Shown here in pieces: positions 47,481-55,739 of a DNA stretch of 64,000 nucleotides. This DNA is from Leptospira kanakyensis (GTDB lineage Bacteria > Spirochaetota > Leptospiria > Leptospirales > Leptospiraceae). How positions within the stretch are numbered: the stretch's first letter is position 1; the number at the start of each line of letters is the position of its first letter. The position numbers and the translations under genes were made by a program. The notes under the pieces are model-generated. The model saw nothing but the letters and a program-made list of their open reading frames with translations, was not told the DNA's origin and ran no database searches. The DNA is taken from assembly GCF_004769235.1 (NCBI RefSeq), contig NZ_RQFG01000005.1, positions 434,001 to 498,000 of the forward strand, read 5' to 3'.

Positions 47481-47549
47481 AGAGGGTGATTGAATTTTCC
47501 TTGGTTGAAAGTAATTAAAGAGTTTCCCTCCCTTTCGTAAATCTGTCAA

Positions 47550-47789
47550 ATGAATAGTTCAGGTATGGATCCTTTCGATTTAAATTCCCTTATGAGACCC
47601 AAACGGGTCTGTTTATGTCGAATGGTGACGGAAGATGAATTAGTTCGGGCCATCCATGCTGGCGCCGTGACCATGGAACAAATCAGAGAAACCACAAGGG
47701 CCTCTACCGGTTGCGGCACCTGCTCCATGCAGGTGTACCACATCCTCCAGCGCGAATTGCAGAATCTCTCACGGAGGAAAATTTCATGA
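47550..47789 (+). CDS. BFD-like [2Fe-2S] ferredoxin
   Basis: This 79-residue protein has the BFD cysteine pattern: V-C-L-C followed 32 residues later by C-G-T-C (RVCLCRMVTEDELVRAIHAG, then STGCGTCSMQVYHIL). In bacterioferritin-associated ferredoxin the cluster donates electrons to mobilise stored iron, but similar domains occur elsewhere. Start may be ATG 47550 or 47565. It overlaps the RibD-like gene by ATGA, so both are in one operon. Confidence 0.72.
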   Translation: MNSSGMDPFDLNSLMRPKRVCLCRMVTEDELVRAIHAGAVTMEQIRETTRASTGCGTCSMQVYHILQRELQNLSRRKIS

Positions 47790-48427
47790 AATTATCGATC
47801 AATATGGCCATGACCTTGGACGGAAAGGTCGTTCGACCCGATGGCCGTTGGTATGGACTCACATCCAGTGAAGATAAAACTCAAATGGATGTCTATCGTT
47901 CCCAATCCGATGCAGTGCTTGTAGGGAAAAACTCTATTATCAATGACAATCCGATTGTCAAAATCCGCGCCGTGCCCAATGCCTTAAACCCAAGGCCAGT
48001 GATTTTAGTACGCAAAGGAACCCTTCCCCCAGACAAACATGTTTTTGAAGAATCTGACCATATCCCTCTCATTATCTGCACAAAAACCAATTTGAAAGAA
48101 ATCAAAACAAGCCTAGAAAACAAAGCAGAGATCTTTGCTTTGGATTCTGATGACATTGATCCTAAAAAAGTCACAGGGATTCTAAAACGCAAAGGTTACA
48201 AAAATGTCCTTTTAGAAGGGGGGCCCAAACTCAACTTTTCCTTTTTAGAAGCAGATCTTGTGGATCGGATTTATCTAACGATTGTCCCGTATATCATCGG
48301 GAAAAATGGTTTGGCTGGAATTGCTGACCGGAATATGGAACTTCCAGGATTCGATAAGAATGGTTGGACCCTCAAAGACAATTTCACCAAAGGAAACGAA
48401 ATCTTCCTCGTTTACGAAAAAGGTTAA
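47786..48427 (+). CDS. RibD C-terminal/dihydrofolate reductase-like reductase
   Basis: The 213-residue protein reads LSINMAMTLDGKVVRPDGRW, DAVLVGKNSIINDNP, NVLLEGGPKLNFSFLEADLV, DRIYLTIVPYIIGKNGLAG: the standard RibD C-terminal reductase fold with L-E-G-G-P/x for NADPH. Alone, without a deaminase domain, such proteins are general reductases or part of riboflavin synthesis. Start ATG 47786 overlaps the preceding TGA. Confidence 0.85.
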   Translation: MKLSINMAMTLDGKVVRPDGRWYGLTSSEDKTQMDVYRSQSDAVLVGKNSIINDNPIVKIRAVPNALNPRPVILVRKGTLPPDKHVFEESDHIPLIICTKTNLKEIKTSLENKAEIFALDSDDIDPKKVTGILKRKGYKNVLLEGGPKLNFSFLEADLVDRIYLTIVPYIIGKNGLAGIADRNMELPGFDKNGWTLKDNFTKGNEIFLVYEKG

Positions 48428-48464
48428 ATTTTTGCAAAAATTAGGATTGACGGATTTAGGCATT

Positions 48465-48488
48465 ATTAAGTAGTTTGATATTAAACTA
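48465..48488 (+). promoter_or_regulatory. Palindromic operator candidate before doxX
   Basis: TAGTTT-GATATT-AAACTA (48471-48488) is an inverted repeat 20 bases before the DoxX ATG, with the overlapping ATTAAGTAGT at 48465-48474 that recurs inverted after doxX at 48966-48975. A regulator site is plausible; no factor is identified. Confidence 0.4.
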
Positions 48489-48507
48489 TTTAGCAATAAG
48501 AGGTTCT

Positions 48508-48942
48508 ATGTTTTACAAATTACTCGCAACAAACAAAGACATCACACTCACCATCCTTCGTGTCACTCTTGGAGTGGTCATCCTCCCTCACGGAGCTCAA
48601 AAAGTTCTAGGTGCATTCGGTGGATACGGTTTCGAAGGAACAATGGGATTCTTCACTGGACAACTGGGCATTCCGTACTTCTTTGCACTCCTTGCCATCA
48701 TCGCTGAGTTTTTCGGTGCGATTGGTCTCATCGTAGGTCTTTTCACAAGAGTTGCCGCTTTTGGAATCTTCGCTACTATGTTCGTAGCAGCAGCGCTCGT
48801 TCACTTCCCTAACGGTTTTTTTGCTGATAAAGGTGGATACGAATTTCAACTTTTAACTTTCGGTTTGGCAATCCCTCTGATCATTAAAGGTGCTGGTTCA
48901 TTCTCCCTAGATGATATCATTGCCCATAAAATCGAAGGATAA
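48508..48942 (+). CDS. DoxX family membrane protein
   Basis: This 144-residue protein has four TM helices: ILRVTLGVVILPHGAQKVLG, then YFFALLAIIAEFFGAIGLIV with the G-L-x-x-G-L-F-T-R motif, a FATMFVAAALVHF helix, and FGLAIPLIIKG. DoxX proteins are quinone-associated or thiosulfate-oxidation-related membrane subunits; some act in redox stress with SodA. GAGG lies before ATG 48508. A palindromic site precedes it. Confidence 0.85.
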   Translation: MFYKLLATNKDITLTILRVTLGVVILPHGAQKVLGAFGGYGFEGTMGFFTGQLGIPYFFALLAIIAEFFGAIGLIVGLFTRVAAFGIFATMFVAAALVHFPNGFFADKGGYEFQLLTFGLAIPLIIKGAGSFSLDDIIAHKIEG

Positions 48943-48946
48943 AACC

Positions 48947-48977
48947 CTATTAAATCTTGACTAAGACTACTTAATAG
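48947..48977 (+). other. Inverted repeat after doxX
   Basis: CTATTAA at 48947-48953 and TTAATAG at 48971-48977 form a 7-bp perfect stem with a 17-base loop, without a T-run. It overlaps ACTACTTAAT, the reverse complement of the sequence before doxX. It may be a weak terminator or a regulatory site. Confidence 0.35.
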
Positions 48978-49037
48978 TGTTAGCCAAACTTTGACCTCTC
49001 TGATTCCTTGTCTTAAACCATTGATAAGGAATCGGAG

Positions 49038-50096
49038 ATGAACCAACTCAATCTATCTACTCTCCAGTCATTACTCCCAGAAGCAAAGTTTCACAACACA
49101 GAAAGTATCAGTTCTGTTTCTTTTACAGGACTCACTTCTCTTAGTTTAGCAAATACAAATGAAATCTCTTTTGTTGCCGCTAAAACCTTTGTGAATGACG
49201 CCAAAACATGCAAAGCAAGTTTACTCATTGTATCTCCTGATATAGTGGATTCCTTAACAGAAAAAGCTTTAATCATTGTCCCCAAAGTAGAATTGGCCAC
49301 CGCAAAAATCATCCGCCAATTTTTTCCAGAAAAACAACCATCGGGAAAACATAGCACACATATTGTCCTTGATCCATCTGCTAAAATCGGATCCAACACA
49401 GACATCGGACACTTTGTAACCATTGGAAAAGATTCTGTCATTGGAAATGATTGTATCATTGAAGATGGAGTCAAAATTGGTGATCGTGTTCATATCGGTG
49501 ACGGTTCGAGAATAGGAAAAAACTGCGTTTTCTTCGATGATACAATTGTTGGAAAACGTTTCATTGTATTTGGAAACTCCAGTTTCGGTGGTGATGGATT
49601 CGGATTTGTTTATGCTGAAGGCAAACATAATAAAGTCCCACAAGTGGGTCGTGTTGTGATTGGTGATGATGTAGAAGTAGGTAGTAACTGCACGATTGAC
49701 CGCGGTGCCCTTACGGATACAACCATAGGCAATGGATGTAAATTTGACAATATGGTGCACATTGCTCACAACTGTAAGGTGGGAGACCACGTCATCATTG
49801 CTGGCCAATCTGGTCTTGCTGGAAGTGTTACATTAGGAAACAACGTCATCATCGGTGGTGCTTGTGCCATTAGTGATCACCTAACACTATTGGAAGGAAC
49901 CATCATTGCCGGTGGATCAAGCCTAAGAACTTCGCCAAAAACAAAAGATGTGTATATTGGTTGGGATTTGGGACTCACTTTCCCAGAATTTCAAAAATAT
50001 CGTGTGAATATCAAAAATATTGTGAACCTAAACAAGTGGCTCAAACGTATTGAAAATGTTGAAAAGAAAGTAGGAATCGAAACAAAAGAATCCTAA
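49038..50096 (+). CDS. lpxD: LpxD, UDP-3-O-acylglucosamine N-acyltransferase
   Basis: The 352-residue enzyme has the N-terminal uridine-binding domain (SLANTNEISFVAAKTF) and a long left-handed beta-helix of hexapeptide repeats (IGSNTDIGHFVTIGKDSVIG, VGSNCTIDRGAL), with the catalytic His in DNMVHIAHNCKVGDHV. LpxD adds the second acyl chain to UDP-glucosamine in lipid A synthesis. GGAG precedes the ATG. lpxA, fabZ and lpxB are not next to it, unlike in many bacteria. Confidence 0.94.
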   Translation: MNQLNLSTLQSLLPEAKFHNTESISSVSFTGLTSLSLANTNEISFVAAKTFVNDAKTCKASLLIVSPDIVDSLTEKALIIVPKVELATAKIIRQFFPEKQPSGKHSTHIVLDPSAKIGSNTDIGHFVTIGKDSVIGNDCIIEDGVKIGDRVHIGDGSRIGKNCVFFDDTIVGKRFIVFGNSSFGGDGFGFVYAEGKHNKVPQVGRVVIGDDVEVGSNCTIDRGALTDTTIGNGCKFDNMVHIAHNCKVGDHVIIAGQSGLAGSVTLGNNVIIGGACAISDHLTLLEGTIIAGGSSLRTSPKTKDVYIGWDLGLTFPEFQKYRVNIKNIVNLNKWLKRIENVEKKVGIETKES

Positions 50097-50120
50097 GTTG
50101 GATTGTGAATTCTATTCAAA

Positions 50121-50145
50121 CACAGCTTACTTTAAGTAGGCTGTG
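50121..50145. terminator. Hairpin between lpxD and the convergent gene
   Basis: CACAGC-t-TACT / AGTA-g-GCTGTG form a stem of about 11 base pairs with a three-base loop. It has no long T-run on either side; it may act as a weak bidirectional terminator. Confidence 0.5.
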
Positions 50146-50227
50146 TCTCAAAATAACAATATTTACCATTTTTACCCTCATACAAAAGTAAACTTTATAT
50201 TCATTGTAGTGACGATTTGTCCTCTAT

Positions 50228-50698
50228 TTACAGTGGACCTTTATAGATTTTTACCTTACCGAAGTTATGTTTTCCAGTATTATTGTCAGTTGTTTTATAA
50301 GAATAACCATCAGGATATGTTTCCAAAATATATAAATAACCTTTATTATTTGAGCTTTTTATCATATTATCAGCCGGTATAATTGGATCATTTATTTCCA
50401 GATACTCCAATTCAGCCTTACAAGAAGAAACCCATTTCACCGATTGCCGAATATAATGATTGGGATAAACTCTATAATCAATCTCTTCCTTTTCACTTCT
50501 TACGATGATTATCTTTCCGAATTTGCTCTCATATATAAAAGTACCAATATGGAACCTATCACATTGTGTATTGTTATTTAGAGCAATGATGTGTACAGGT
50601 ATTATCAATAGAACCGCGAGAAACAAAAGTTTTGATTTTAAGTTCCGCTTTATTTGTTGGCAACAGATATTTTTCATCAATCTAACTAACTTTCTCAT
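50228..50698 (-). CDS. AT-rich exported protein of unknown function
   Basis: This 156-residue protein has an export signal (LKSKLLFLAVLLIIPVHIIA) and then CDRFHIGTFIY, KIIIVRSEKEEIDYRVYPNH, VKWVSSCKAELEYLE, and DNMIKSSNNKGYLY, reminiscent of the short 'C...G-x-F...W-x-x-x-C' proteins of Bacteroidetes and Leptospira. The start may be ATG 50677 instead. It is visibly more AT-rich and uses more rare codons than its neighbours, suggesting acquisition. Confidence 0.62.
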   Translation of the reverse strand: MRKLVRLMKNICCQQIKRNLKSKLLFLAVLLIIPVHIIALNNNTQCDRFHIGTFIYESKFGKIIIVRSEKEEIDYRVYPNHYIRQSVKWVSSCKAELEYLEINDPIIPADNMIKSSNNKGYLYILETYPDGYSYKTTDNNTGKHNFGKVKIYKGPL

Positions 50699-51082
50699 TT
50701 AAGAAACCGAGTCCAAATACAATTGGATTCGATTTTGGATATCTATCAAAATGGATGGGTCGGGGAAAGGAACGGGATTTCCTTCTGGATCTGTCCAATG
50801 GAACACATCTCCGTCTAATTTCCGTAAACTCAAATAAAAAATGGGAGCCGGGTTTCTACGATTCCCTTCTAATCCACCTAATCTAAGTGTTACGGATCCC
50901 ATATCGGAGACCACCCATTCGAATCTTTGCCCTTTTTGTTCCGTCATCCAACGGAGGGGAAACTGAAAAGATTCGTTTGTTTCTAGTGTATCTAGTTCTG
51001 GAAATTGTACAAGTAACCAACGATACACACGAAGGGATTCTTCTTTTAAAAATGGCAAATCGTTTAAATCGAGAGAGTTCAT
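50699..51082 (-). CDS. Small conserved protein of unknown function
   Basis: This 127-residue protein starts at ATG 51082, two bases after the MazG stop, so the two are co-transcribed. It reads NSLDLNDLPFLKEESLRVYR, EWVVSDMGSVTLRLGGLEGN, APIFYLSLRKLDGDVFHW and PSILIDIQNRIQLYLDSVS. It seems to be a small soluble alpha/beta protein; I recognise no family. Confidence 0.6.
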   Translation of the reverse strand: MNSLDLNDLPFLKEESLRVYRWLLVQFPELDTLETNESFQFPLRWMTEQKGQRFEWVVSDMGSVTLRLGGLEGNRRNPAPIFYLSLRKLDGDVFHWTDPEGNPVPFPDPSILIDIQNRIQLYLDSVS

Positions 51083-51084
51083 TG

Positions 51085-52002
51085 TTAATCTTGATTCGGG
51101 CCTTGGTTCACAGAACCTTTGTTTTCTTTTGTTATCAAATCGGTAGGGGAAGGGATGATAGACTTCTCTTTTAGTTGTAACTTCGCTTGGTCCCAAAACA
51201 AATCGAGTTCTTCTAAAGAGTGATCCTTCAAAGTTTTTCCAGTTTGTGAAACCAAATCTTCTACGATACGGAACCTGGTTTCAAACTTTTCATTGGCCCG
51301 ACGAAGGCAAGTTTCTGGATCCACAGAAAGTTTCCTAGATAAATTAACGAGTAAAAAGAATAGATCACCTAACTCATCTTCAATACGTTCATCATAAGGT
51401 AATTTTTTAGAACTAAGGGATCCTTTCGTTTGGAGTTCTGTATCTAGTTCTTTGATTTCTTCTTGAAATTTTTCAAACACACCGGAAACGGTAGGCCAAT
51501 CAAACCCTTGTTTGGTCACCTTACTTTGGATTTTTTCAGAACGTTGGATGGCAGGGAGTGCCTTTGGAATTCCCGCAAGGATACTTTTATCGGTATCCAC
51601 TTTTCCTGTTTTCTCTTTTTCTTTTTGTTTGAGTTTGTCCCACTGGGAAAGAACCTGATCTCCTGAATGGATTCCATCGGTATCTCCATAAACATGCGGG
51701 TGGCGATAAACCAATTTTTGGAATACATCATTGGCTACATCCTGAAAACTAAAAACCCCTCGTTCCTTGGCCAGTTGGCTATGAAAAGTGATCTGGAAAA
51801 GTAAATCTCCCAGCTCTTCTTTTAAGTGGTTGTCGTCTCCTTGTTCAATGGTATCCACAACCTCGTAGGTTTCTTCGAGTAAATGGGGGATGACAGAAAG
51901 ATGGGTTTGTTCTTTGTCCCAGGGACAACCTTCGGGACTACGCAAATCAGCGGTAAGCGCCAGCAGGTTTTCCAAGGGTGAATCTAAATTAGGAGGGTTC
52001 AC
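51085..52002 (-). CDS. mazG: MazG nucleotide pyrophosphohydrolase
   Basis: The 305-residue protein has two MazG domains: first LRSPEGCPWDKEQTHLSVIP, LLEETYEVVDTIEQ, LKEELGDLLFQITFHSQLAK; second YDERIEDELGDLFFLLVNLS. The E-x-x-E-12-E-x-x-D motif is intact in both. MazG removes (d)NTPs including damaged or excess nucleotides. It starts at GTG 52002; the codon is not preceded by a good Shine-Dalgarno. Confidence 0.93.
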   Translation of the reverse strand: MNPPNLDSPLENLLALTADLRSPEGCPWDKEQTHLSVIPHLLEETYEVVDTIEQGDDNHLKEELGDLLFQITFHSQLAKERGVFSFQDVANDVFQKLVYRHPHVYGDTDGIHSGDQVLSQWDKLKQKEKEKTGKVDTDKSILAGIPKALPAIQRSEKIQSKVTKQGFDWPTVSGVFEKFQEEIKELDTELQTKGSLSSKKLPYDERIEDELGDLFFLLVNLSRKLSVDPETCLRRANEKFETRFRIVEDLVSQTGKTLKDHSLEELDLFWDQAKLQLKEKSIIPSPTDLITKENKGSVNQGPNQD

Positions 52003-52013
52003 TGATTGTATTT

Positions 52014-52032
52014 TTCCCGAACCTTGCGGGAA
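52014..52032. other. Short inverted repeat in the divergent mazG/DUF6580 region
   Basis: TTCCCG and CGGGAA flank a 7-base spacer, a perfect 6-bp dyad between two divergently transcribed genes. It could be an operator or a hairpin in the mazG leader. Confidence 0.35.
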
Positions 52033-52085
52033 GCAAACGGAAATTTTATCTTGCGAAAGGCCCCCCCCTTTACGAGTCTATCCCT

Positions 52086-52598
52086 ATGTTCCAATCCCGT
52101 GTCTCTATTGCCATCCTTATGGTAATCGCTACTGTCATCAGCCGCGTCCTACCGCACCCACCGAATTTTACGCCAATTTTGGCAGTTTCTTTGTTTTCTG
52201 GTGCTTATTTGGCGGATAGACGACTGGCACTTTTTGTTCCTATTTTAGCGATGTTTGTTTCCGATTTTTTCATTGGGTTTCATGACCTAATGCCTGTCGT
52301 GTATGGATTTATGATTCTTGCAGTCCTCTTTGGAAAACAAATTGGAAGTTCTCTTACAAAATCCTTTGGATTTACAGTCGTTGGATCGGTTGTATTCTTT
52401 ATTTTGACAAACTTAGCGGTTTGGGCAACAAGTGGAATGTATACTTTGGATGTTTCTGGCCTCGTGACTTGTTTCACACTCGCCATTCCTTTTTTCCAAA
52501 ACTCCATTGCAGGTGATTTAGTATATTCAGGAATCCTTTTCGGATCGATGGCTTTTCTCAATCGCACTGTTTTTGTTACAACAAAACAAAACGCTTAA
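52086..52598 (+). CDS. DUF6580-like membrane protein
   Basis: This 170-residue protein has about five TM helices with FQSRVSIAILMVIATVISRV, LPHPPNFTPILAVSLFSGAY and AIPFFQNSIAGDLVYSGIL. The P-P-N-F-x-P motif in the first loop and the late G-D-L-x-x-x-G-x-L-F-G look like the DUF6580 family, which may be S components of ECF transporters. No riboswitch is visible upstream. Confidence 0.7.
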   Translation: MFQSRVSIAILMVIATVISRVLPHPPNFTPILAVSLFSGAYLADRRLALFVPILAMFVSDFFIGFHDLMPVVYGFMILAVLFGKQIGSSLTKSFGFTVVGSVVFFILTNLAVWATSGMYTLDVSGLVTCFTLAIPFFQNSIAGDLVYSGILFGSMAFLNRTVFVTTKQNA

Positions 52599-52613
52599 AA
52601 ACAAGTTTCTCTT

Positions 52614-53564
52614 TTACAACTCTTGAAACATTCGGTGGACTCTGTCTTTGGGACCATCCGCCGAATTCCTAATCCTTTCCACTAACTGCAAACGATCTCG
52701 TAACCCCATTCGATTCGCAATTTGAATTCCAAGCCCTGGTCTTGCATTCATTTCAAGAAGTAACGGCCCTCTCATTTCATCGAGTACGATATCTACTCCT
52801 AAATACCCGAGACCAGACATATCATAACAACGAGATGCCATCTCCAAAATGGTTTCCCAATGAGGAATCACTCTTCCACTTAATGTTTGTTTGGTGTCCG
52901 GATGTAGATGGATGATTTTGTCATTACATACTGAGTGAGTCAGAGTTCCAGTGCGAAGTTCTACACCCACACCGAGAGCCCCTTGGTGAAGGTTGGCCCT
53001 TCCCCCTGATTCCATTGTAGGCAAACGTAACATTGCCATTACTGGATAACCTAAAAATACAATGACCCGAATGTCAGGAATCCCCCGAAAGGAAATTTCC
53101 CGAAAGAAGGAATGGCATTCCAATCGTTCTTGTAATACACAAGAATCAGAATTACCATCCAAGGAATAAAGTCCCGATAGAATCCCTGAAATATGATGAT
53201 ACAGTTCTTTTTCAGAAATGGTTTTATCATCCACCTTATGATAATTGATGGAACCATTTCTACCTTCTGACTCACGGGCGATCACAAGAATACCGTTTCC
53301 CATACCGCCGTTAGCTGGTTTTACAACAAAACCGGGTCTGTTTTGGATGAGTTCCCGAACATTCCGTATCCCACCGAAGGCATCTACAACTCCATAATGG
53401 TGAGGCATAGGAACATGGAACTGTCTGGCAAGTTCAGCTGTTTTCCATTTATCATCGACTAATGGATAATACTCTCTTGGATTATAAGGTAAAATGTATT
53501 CACCCACCCTACGATTGATTCCAAGGACTCCCTCTTCCTCAAATTTTCTAAAAAGCGAAATCAC
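52614..53564 (-). CDS. RimK-related alpha-L-glutamate ligase-like ATP-grasp protein
   Basis: This 316-residue ATP-grasp enzyme reads FVVKPANGGMGNGILVIARE, VLQERLECHSFF, IPDIRVIVFLGYPVMAMLRL, VDIVLDEMRGPLLLEMNARPGLG with the Mg-binding E/N and a late N-x-x-G-L. It resembles the RimK-like proteins that sit with inactive transglutaminase membrane proteins in other bacteria. It starts GTG 53564 overlapping the upstream stop. It may add amino acids to a peptide or peptidoglycan acceptor; the substrate is not known. Confidence 0.78.
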   Translation of the reverse strand: MISLFRKFEEEGVLGINRRVGEYILPYNPREYYPLVDDKWKTAELARQFHVPMPHHYGVVDAFGGIRNVRELIQNRPGFVVKPANGGMGNGILVIARESEGRNGSINYHKVDDKTISEKELYHHISGILSGLYSLDGNSDSCVLQERLECHSFFREISFRGIPDIRVIVFLGYPVMAMLRLPTMESGGRANLHQGALGVGVELRTGTLTHSVCNDKIIHLHPDTKQTLSGRVIPHWETILEMASRCYDMSGLGYLGVDIVLDEMRGPLLLEMNARPGLGIQIANRMGLRDRLQLVERIRNSADGPKDRVHRMFQEL

Positions 53565-55147
53565 GATTTAAAAATTTCCTTAAAACGGAAAAGTTCTGAA
53601 ACTCGATACCCTTTGTATTGCCCAAGAAGGATTTGAATGGCAATCACAATGAACAATAATTCTGGATGAGTGAAAAAGAGAATTTGTAAAGAACCAAAAA
53701 AGAAAATCATATAACTGATAAGTGCAATCAGTAAAGTTCCTGCTAGAGTGACAAAGGTATTCAATACACCTTCCTCAATGATCATAATGGAAAAACGTTC
53801 CACAAAAATAGTGGTGATCACAATAGGAAATAAAGTAACACTCATTTGATTGAAAAACGAAATTTCTTCATTCAAAACAGAAAACAAAATCAAGGTAATG
53901 ACGGTAATGGTGAGTAGGATGGAAAGCCTAGGGACCGCGAGTAGATAATACTTATCCAAAGCATACCTTTCGAAAAATCCAAGCCCAATCATTAAAAGAA
54001 AAAAACAAATTCCAAATAGGAGATTTGTTTCATAAAAAAACATAGCAAGTAGAATCGGTGTAAAAATTCCAAAGGTAGGAATCCCAATCATATTCCTAGC
54101 CACAGACAAAACCAAAGCACCGATAGGAATCAAAATCACCAATCGAAACAAATTCTGTAAGGGTGTTGGCAAACTATACAAAGAATAATATCTGAGGAAA
54201 CTATTACTCGATGCCACTTCTTCACTATATTCTTTAAAATTATAACGATTCACATTCGATTTGGTAATATAAGCAGTATAACGAAAAGTAGCCGGATCTT
54301 CACCGAGAGATCTCCTTTCCTCTACTGATTTCCAAAGTGGCAAATAACCATTCACATGCCCGGCAAATATGTTTTTATAAGTAGAAACAAAATACCATTT
54401 CCCATGAATTCGGATTTCATTCCAAAAAGTAAGTTTTGTTTTATTGTCCTTTCCGTTTTGTTTTGACAGATCAAAACCAGCAACTGTCCTCGCTTGGATT
54501 CCTTTCATTCGACAAAGTAACGAAAACAAAATGGACTGCGTATAAGCGTTTCCATTATTCAAACGAATTGTATCAGAAAGAGTAATTTCTTTCGTAGTGT
54601 TCAAAACTTCTTCTGAAATAAAATAATAAATTTGTTTGGCAGAGGCAACATTGTCTTTGTCGTAGGGATGGATTTGTTCAAACAATTTTTTTGCTAAACG
54701 TATTTCTTCTGGAGAGAAGTTTTTTAAAGAAAGGTAATAAGGTTCTTTCGCATTTTGTTTGCCGGGAGTCGTTATAATTTCTGGTTCCGGCTGTGTGTGT
54801 GTATAAGGAAGGATTTTTATTTTTGCATAATACCCAATCGATGAGTTCCAATCCTCTCCTTCCCAGATCCCTAGATGTCCATATTGTTTCTTTTGGAGCC
54901 TAAAATCTAAATCCTCAATTTTGGTATTGGATTTTAAAACTCTGGATTGAATGAATTGTTTTGGAATAGGGAATGTGACTTCTGAAATGGCTACATTCTC
55001 TTTGGGAAGGATCACCACTTGTAGATTCACAGTATCATCCACTTCTACAGGAAGTAATGAAAGTTCCGCAACATTTAACTTATAGAGAATAGAGACTATC
55101 GGTAAAATGATGAGTATGGAGACGGTAATTAATGTTTTACGATCCAA
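53561..55147 (-). CDS. Inactive transglutaminase-like seven-TM protein
   Basis: The 528-residue protein starts at TTG 55147 behind an AGGGGAT motif and has an N-terminal TM helix, a periplasmic domain and about seven C-terminal TM helices. The domain aligns with transglutaminases (AKQIYYFISEEVL, LNNGNAYTQSILFSLLCRMK, GIQARTVAGFDLS, FWNEIRIHGKWYF), but the nucleophilic Cys is N/A and the His is absent, so it is probably inactive. The C-terminus (ARNMIGIPTFGIFTPILLAM) matches the 7TM family. It is the middle of a four-gene cassette. Confidence 0.78.
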   Translation of the reverse strand: MDRKTLITVSILIILPIVSILYKLNVAELSLLPVEVDDTVNLQVVILPKENVAISEVTFPIPKQFIQSRVLKSNTKIEDLDFRLQKKQYGHLGIWEGEDWNSSIGYYAKIKILPYTHTQPEPEIITTPGKQNAKEPYYLSLKNFSPEEIRLAKKLFEQIHPYDKDNVASAKQIYYFISEEVLNTTKEITLSDTIRLNNGNAYTQSILFSLLCRMKGIQARTVAGFDLSKQNGKDNKTKLTFWNEIRIHGKWYFVSTYKNIFAGHVNGYLPLWKSVEERRSLGEDPATFRYTAYITKSNVNRYNFKEYSEEVASSNSFLRYYSLYSLPTPLQNLFRLVILIPIGALVLSVARNMIGIPTFGIFTPILLAMFFYETNLLFGICFFLLMIGLGFFERYALDKYYLLAVPRLSILLTITVITLILFSVLNEEISFFNQMSVTLFPIVITTIFVERFSIMIIEEGVLNTFVTLAGTLLIALISYMIFFFGSLQILFFTHPELLFIVIAIQILLGQYKGYRVSELFRFKEIFKS

Positions 55148-55148
55148 A

Positions 55149-55739
55149 CTAATCCCCTAACGCATGTGATAAAGAAACATCGACAAGAAATTTTCCCATC
55201 AGAAAATTTCGCCCAATAAGAATAGGATAAGTCAAATTGGTTCTATCATTCAAATTGATAATTACTTCTTCTTTATACTTTCCCATCTTCATCACTTCAC
55301 TAATAATGATTCTAGTTTCTGAAACACCACTAGTACTCGTCACTTTCGCTTCCTTAACAAACTTACTTTTCAATCGAACTGGTTTTTCATCGACAAAGGT
55401 ATCAAAAAAAACAAAAACCTCACCATTTTCGGTGATCCTTTCTATATTCACTGCATGAATGGAACAAGATTTTGCACCAGTATCGACCCTGGCTCGCAGT
55501 TTGAGTTTCCAATTTGGAAATTCGACCCACTCTACTCGACCCACAATGGGTTTTAAATATTGTGGCGGAATGACAATGGGTTTGATATGAGAGTCAGGTT
55601 TTTTCTCCACCACTTGTCTTGCTCCAAAACAATTGAAAAGTAGAGTCACAATCCCAAATAAAACTAGTAATGATAAACGCGGAATCAATCGGCCCATTAG
55701 AATGGATTTAAATTTCATAAAATGATTGGAGAATCTCAT
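55149..55739 (-). CDS. Retropepsin-like ATP-dependent zinc protease family lipoprotein
   Basis: This 196-residue protein has a signal peptide with lipobox LFNC, then VGRVEWVEFPNWKLKLRARV and DTGAKSCSIHAVNIERI, where D-T-G-A is a retropepsin-type active-site motif; this group has been called ATP-dependent zinc protease. The rest includes FVFFDTFVDEKPVRLKSKFV and TYPILIGRNFL. It probably acts in the periplasm with the adjacent transglutaminase-like and ATP-grasp proteins. Its start overlaps the ClC gene stop by four bases. Confidence 0.8.
   Translation of the reverse strand: MRFSNHFMKFKSILMGRLIPRLSLLVLFGIVTLLFNCFGARQVVEKKPDSHIKPIVIPPQYLKPIVGRVEWVEFPNWKLKLRARVDTGAKSCSIHAVNIERITENGEVFVFFDTFVDEKPVRLKSKFVKEAKVTSTSGVSETRIIISEVMKMGKYKEEVIINLNDRTNLTYPILIGRNFLMGKFLVDVSLSHALGD

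Noticed and set aside
50143..50382. Plus-strand AT-rich open frame of 79 residues
   Set aside because: Lies opposite the exported AT-rich gene and downstream of a hairpin; no Shine-Dalgarno and composition of an antisense strand.
52003..52085. Cobalamin or other riboswitch before the DUF6580 gene
   Set aside because: Only 83 bases and one 6-bp dyad; no riboswitch core motif is visible.
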